Below are positions 59,823 to 64,000 of a DNA stretch of 64,000 nt, one piece after another. The stretch comes from Malaya genurostris (Eukaryota; Arthropoda; Insecta; Diptera; Culicidae). Positions within the stretch are counted from its first letter, which is position 1. Each line of letters begins with the position of its first letter. Location: positions 179,828,866 through 179,892,865 of the forward strand of contig NC_080572.1 of assembly GCF_030247185.1 (NCBI RefSeq), in the 5' to 3' direction. The notes under the pieces are model-generated. The model had not been told where the DNA came from. It did no database searches and worked only from the letters and a program-made list of their open reading frames with translations. The translations under genes and the position numbers were made by a program.

Positions 59823-60690
59823 AATGACAGTTTAAAGACTGTCCCAGAAAGTATGGATGCATCCAAAAACCGCCGCCATTTCGCAATGGTTCAGAATCTG
59901 TCAAAAGCAAAAAAAGGAGGTTTCAGTTCGGGATGTGGCCAAAAAAGTGGGTATTTCGAAGTCAAATGTTCTTCGTGCTAAAGAACGTTTGAATTTTCGA
60001 ACCTATAAGAAGCAGAAACAACCAAAACGTAGTCCAAAACAAGAAGTATCGATCAGGCCAACGGTTCGAAAGCTGTACAATACGATTCTTGCTGGAAATT
60101 TGAACTCCATAATCATGGACGACGAAACCTACGTGAAACTCGATTACAAATCCTTGCCGGGACCACAATATTATACGGTGCGAGAAGGGCAAATGTTAAA
60201 CCAGTCCGAGACATGGATTGAAGTCGAAAAATTTGGTAAGAAATCTATGGTCTGGCAAGAAATTTGTAGCTGCGGTAAGATTTCGAAACCCTTCATCACC
60301 ACTGCTTCAATGAACAGCGAAATATACATCAAGGAATGTTTACAAAAACGACTTCTACCCATGATTCGAAGCCACAAGAATCCTGTTGTCTTCTGGCCAG
60401 ATCTTGCTTCTTGCCACTACTCGAAATCAACGGTAGAATGGTATACTATCAAAAATGTCACTTTCGTCCCAAAAGATATGAATCTACCAAATTGCCCACA
60501 ACTTCGACCAATTGAGGAATTTTGGGCATTAACGAAGGCACATCTTAGGAAACATGTCTCGGCTAGTTGTTTTGCGATCGCTGGCTTTTCCGTGCAAGAA
60601 TACTATTTACGAAACTTCAAAGTCATTAAAGAGCCACAAAATATTTTCTTTTCATCAAATAAATATTACCTAAACATAACATAAATAATG
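59823..60690 (+). mobile_element. DD37E (ITm) element, second lineage, right end missing
   Basis: A terminus-like GACTGTCCCAGAAAGTATGG lies immediately before the transposase frame. No inverted partner was found downstream, so the right end seems lost, and the very short leader suggests a 5' deletion too. Confidence 0.75.
59857..60684 (+). CDS. DD37E transposase, open through all catalytic residues
   Basis: A 275-codon frame starts at the ATG at 59857. Residues about 1-60 form helix-turn-helix units (VRDVAKKVGISKSNVLRAKE). The catalytic blocks are IIMDDETYVKLD, VVFWPDLASCHYSK and RPIEEFWAL, with 37 residues between the second Asp and the Glu. About residue 235, after KAHLRKHVSAS, the sequence no longer follows the family, and the last 40 residues look like out-of-place or untranslated sequence. 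The usual length is about 340, so the C-terminus is lost. It is the least damaged transposase in the window, but is probably inactive without its C-terminus and right end. Confidence 0.9.
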   Translation: MHPKTAAISQWFRICQKQKKEVSVRDVAKKVGISKSNVLRAKERLNFRTYKKQKQPKRSPKQEVSIRPTVRKLYNTILAGNLNSIIMDDETYVKLDYKSLPGPQYYTVREGQMLNQSETWIEVEKFGKKSMVWQEICSCGKISKPFITTASMNSEIYIKECLQKRLLPMIRSHKNPVVFWPDLASCHYSKSTVEWYTIKNVTFVPKDMNLPNCPQLRPIEEFWALTKAHLRKHVSASCFAIAGFSVQEYYLRNFKVIKEPQNIFFSSNKYYLNIT

Positions 60691-63600
60691 AAGAAAACGT
60701 TCACAATAAATGTAAAGTAAATTAAATTCGAAATTGTATCAGTATGATTTATCAAAGTCTGCACTCACTAGGGCAAAGTAAGGGTACAGGACACTGAGCG
60801 CTGTACAATACCCCGCTTTTCACTACCGCATTTTGTAATCAGAAAACATGTTTTTTGAGAACATGATAATATAATAATATAACGTATAATAACAGATACC
60901 AGTTTGAGGAAGCCCAAGCGAGAGAATGAGATAGATTGGGAAGCAATTCGAACGTCAAATCGTTGATTTTAGTCATGATAGCATTACTCTGCTCTATGTG
61001 GACAAATTGAGCCTTGCTTTAGACCGCTTCGCTAATTCTGTTCTTTGACATATAATAATGGCTCTAGGTTTCATGAACAGTAACTAACCGACACCAAAAG
61101 TCCAATTGTATCTGCTTCAGCATAGCCAAACATGCTTCCGGAATGCGCTCGCGTTTGTTTTTTCAGTCATGAATAGCATGTTTGGCACCCAGCAGCAGGT
61201 GTGTGCGCTAAGTACTAATCTTTGAGGCATCTGTTTGGTCGCGCACCTTCACTATCCGGTCATCCAGTACCATTTTGTGTTATTCTGCTCAATGTAACCG
61301 CATCGTAGGGTGGAAAAAAGTGCACTAGAAAAGCTGTTAGTGTCTCAGTACAGTGGGAAATCTAGGTTCACTTGATTTATGATTAACCCAAGTAGCAATT
61401 AAAACTTGTTAAAAATGGCATGTTTCACAATTGATACAGAACGGTTATATTTGTTGGATATGTTAGATAAATGATTTTACACATTTTTGTAACAAATATG
61501 AGAACCGTTGATATTACTGCTTGTAAAACCAGCTCAAACACCTAAAAGGATTAAGTTCTAAATCTCTTTTTATAACTGACTGTACAATAAGTTCATTTAA
61601 GCAGTTTCATTTCCAGTATTCACTTAAGAAATATTACTACTGTGGAACATATCAAATAAGAAACTTGATGCACATCATACAAGCTAAGGGCGCTTTTGCA
61701 ATCGCACAATCATTGCGAATATAGTTGGGAAATACAATACAAGGACAATGTTTGCTACTTGGGAAGGTGACCATGGAAGCGAGTCACAAATGGCCAACCA
61801 AGAAACCACTTCCGTTATTTTGTCCTGCTCTTGATGTAAACAAAGCATTAAACACATTTTTTCTACGCGTAGGATTAAATATGTTGCGTGGAATTGCTAC
61901 TGCAATTTTGTGACACAATCATTCGTCGTATTGATATATGTTTACAATAAACTATCAACTCTGAAGAATGATTTCTCGGTTGATTTTTCCGAAGGCCGTA
62001 AGAGCAAGTGACAGTGTATCATTGTTTGCTTTCTCTTCTATTAATTACCAAGCGGTTTCCACGTTTATCACTCAACTCTTTGCCTAAAAAGATACCCGAA
62101 ACATTTGACTTTCAAACAGAATGGTGAAACCAAAGAAAATCTTTATTGTCTCATCACAATAATCGAATGAGAAAGTAAACAAAGAGAAACTATCACTTGC
62201 TCTTATGGCCTGTGGCATAAGGAAGCTTTATGAAACAACATTGAATTGTTCTTCAATGATAAACTTATCGTCTGATCTAAAAAATTTATAAAAAATCCTT
62301 TGGATAACTCATAATTGTGATTTTGAAATTTTTCAAAATTCCACGATATAAAGTTTGCCGGCGTGCTTGAGTATTGGTAATACCACCTTTTTATATTGGT
62401 AGTGATGCCATACATAATTAGAAAAAAAAACAAACCTTTCAGTGCACTAAAATGGATTTATTTTCTATTAGTCGCACATTAATATAGTTAAATTTACGGA
62501 TCAAAACAACTTAATCGTCCATCACCATCTAAAAATCACAATATTTTTTCATATCGTATTAATGGGAACGGGTCATTTCACCGAAATGCCAATAACGATA
62601 TGAAGACTATTGAAGAAATCGGAAAAATGGCCTTACGGCGTAACGGCTTTCGATGAAATGACTCTGATCCGTATTAATATTTGTGAGTAGAGAGGGATAA
62701 TGTAATGATATTTGTGTGCAGAAAGGAATACAGTTGCAAGAACAAGATGTAAGCATTGAAATTATTCAAATCACCTATCATAACAGAGTTGACTTATCTC
62801 ATCTCCATGCTCATTCTGGAGTTAACAATTTGCAATCATTATGCGACCAAAAGAATATAATGATTGGGACATAGAAGATAGTTTACTACATGGGGAAACG
62901 TTGTCTAGTTGCACTAGATATTTATAATCTAGAAAATGTACCAGCACAATCTTCTTTGGAATGTCCTTCATGCATTCTGATAGCGATTTTACGTTTCTAT
63001 AATTTTTGAGAGATATTGCTTCGTTTGAGCTCGTAAATGCTGTATCGATTGTGCTGCTTACTGCTGCTGATACGAAGAAGTATATTTAAATAAAAAGTAC
63101 TTCCGGAATTGCTTCCTTATTCAAACCAACAAATTTCTTGGTTGTCACATGTGGTTTACTTCCATGGTCAGCTTAACCGCACAATATTGATTAAACTCGC
63201 AGTTTTTGCTCCCAAAGGCAAAACGAAAATCTTGTTTTTAAACTGAAGTTTATAAAAGTCTCCCCCCCTCCTTCTCTGGGTGCGTTCCTGAATTCATAAC
63301 AGAATACTGATTATTACACCGAGAATTTAAAGAAAAGAGATTTTTTAACCATACTCGAAATTTTGCAGAAAACAGTTGAATATTCCTGTAAAAGACAGTT
63401 GGTTCTATTAAAAATAGGATGATCGATTCATCATCAGTTTTTCTAAAGAGAAAATAATTCTTTGTTCCACGAACATATCCTTGTATTGGCAACGCTTCAA
63501 CGTAGGCAGACTGCAGTGCTTTGTACGGTTGAATGGCTCAAATAGTCCGGACTCCGGTGAATGAAAATAAATTTTAAATAAAGCATGCTATGTGTGTGTA

Positions 63601-64000
63601 GTTGCTGACTGTTCAATACTTTACAAAGTGCTTGCACGGGAAGAAAAAAAAATAATTGAGTGAAGTAATAATAGTGTAAAAGCGCAAGAATAAGATGATG
63701 CTAAGAGCAAAACAATAATAAAGACAGAAAAGGTAAACAGCACTGGAAGCAGCACCGACTCGCTACGCTTGTCAAACAGTCGGCGGATGCGAGTGTTTCG
63801 TCTCACGCAGTCGTCTCGTCATTGTAATTGCAGACGTCATTCGGATGATGAGTTCTATAATTGAATTCCTGGGCTGGCATTCGTAGCGGGAAGAAGTGAA
63901 CCGAGAACGGCGGGCGCCAATATGCAAATTATGATTTGTTTCCGTTTGATTTCTTTCTGTTAATTCAATTACTTTGATCTCTTCCAGACCGAAAGGTACG
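60691..64000. other. Long stretch without a recognisable gene
   Basis: Holds a foldback-like repeat at 61994-62210. A short inverted pair, TCATTTCACCGAAATGCC with GGCTTTCGATGAAATGA, lies at 62575-62667. The last 300 bases (63700-64000) are G+C-richer and could be promoter-proximal, but no exon was defined. Confidence 0.4.
61994..62210. mobile_element. Foldback-like MITE
   Basis: The ends GGCCGTAAGAGCAAGTGACA and, reverse-complemented, GGCCATAAGAGCAAGTGATA are inverted, continuing through TTGTTTGCTTTCTC/TTGTTTACTTTCTC. It is 217 bp and non-coding; no clear target duplication. Confidence 0.75.

Overview
The window looks like nuclear DNA of an insect, most likely a culicine mosquito. This is inferred from three things: spliceosomal introns, strong A+T bias, and the transposon set (irritans- and mauritiana-type mariners, D37D/maT, DD37E, DD41D, piggyBac-like, Penelope and jockey-like remnants, tRNA-derived SINE pieces and many MITEs). 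I see no bacterial operons, rRNA or CRISPR array. The species cannot be fixed from the sequence alone.

Host-type genes are few. The clearest is an intact three-exon gene on the minus strand (11106 to 10075) for a TREX-type DEDDh 3'-to-5' exonuclease of 213 residues. About 7 kb downstream lies a paralog in the same orientation (20065 to 18041) with the same three-exon layout, including an identical 51-nt middle exon. It has an in-frame stop, has lost the ExoI glutamate and the ExoIII histidine, and carries an extra lysine-rich linker with a PIP-box-like motif. The first gene should be an active exonuclease; the second is a pseudogene or dead enzyme.

Almost everything else is a layered transposon landscape. 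From left to right: a decayed mariner (1607-2908); a long inverted repeat (7343-8084); a dispersed CCGGTTCCGGAA-type repeat family carrying a 110-bp-arm palindrome (8500-9615); the TREX pair with MITEs between and inside; an internally deleted mauritiana-type mariner (14828-15727); a DD41D element beside minus-strand transposase and reverse-transcriptase relics (22335-23521); an internally deleted piggyBac-like element (24296-25664); a D37D element (25994-26572); a GGGG-ended element holding a DD37E element and a hAT-type MITE (27082-29584); Harbinger-like MITEs, one inside another (30943-31493); a nested composite (37292-39220); a Penelope-like 3' end with a 12-bp target duplication (39305-40212); a jockey-like tail running into (TA)n and then a truncated mariner (47016-48655); a 1.6-kb element with a nested MITE (48931-50574); a pogo-like element with a nested mariner, with a matching unoccupied site 7 kb away (51254-53705); a hAT-type MITE with a perfect 8-bp duplication (57466-57899); and a DD37E transposase reading frame that is open through all catalytic residues (59857-60684).

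The rest, including the relatively G+C-rich stretches around 4500-6700, 32200-34000, 41000-42700, 54300-55800 and 63700-64000, shows no coding sequence I can defend. These may be introns, UTRs or regulatory DNA of genes lying partly outside the window. Two good splice-donor sites (420 and 41393) hint at non-coding first exons.
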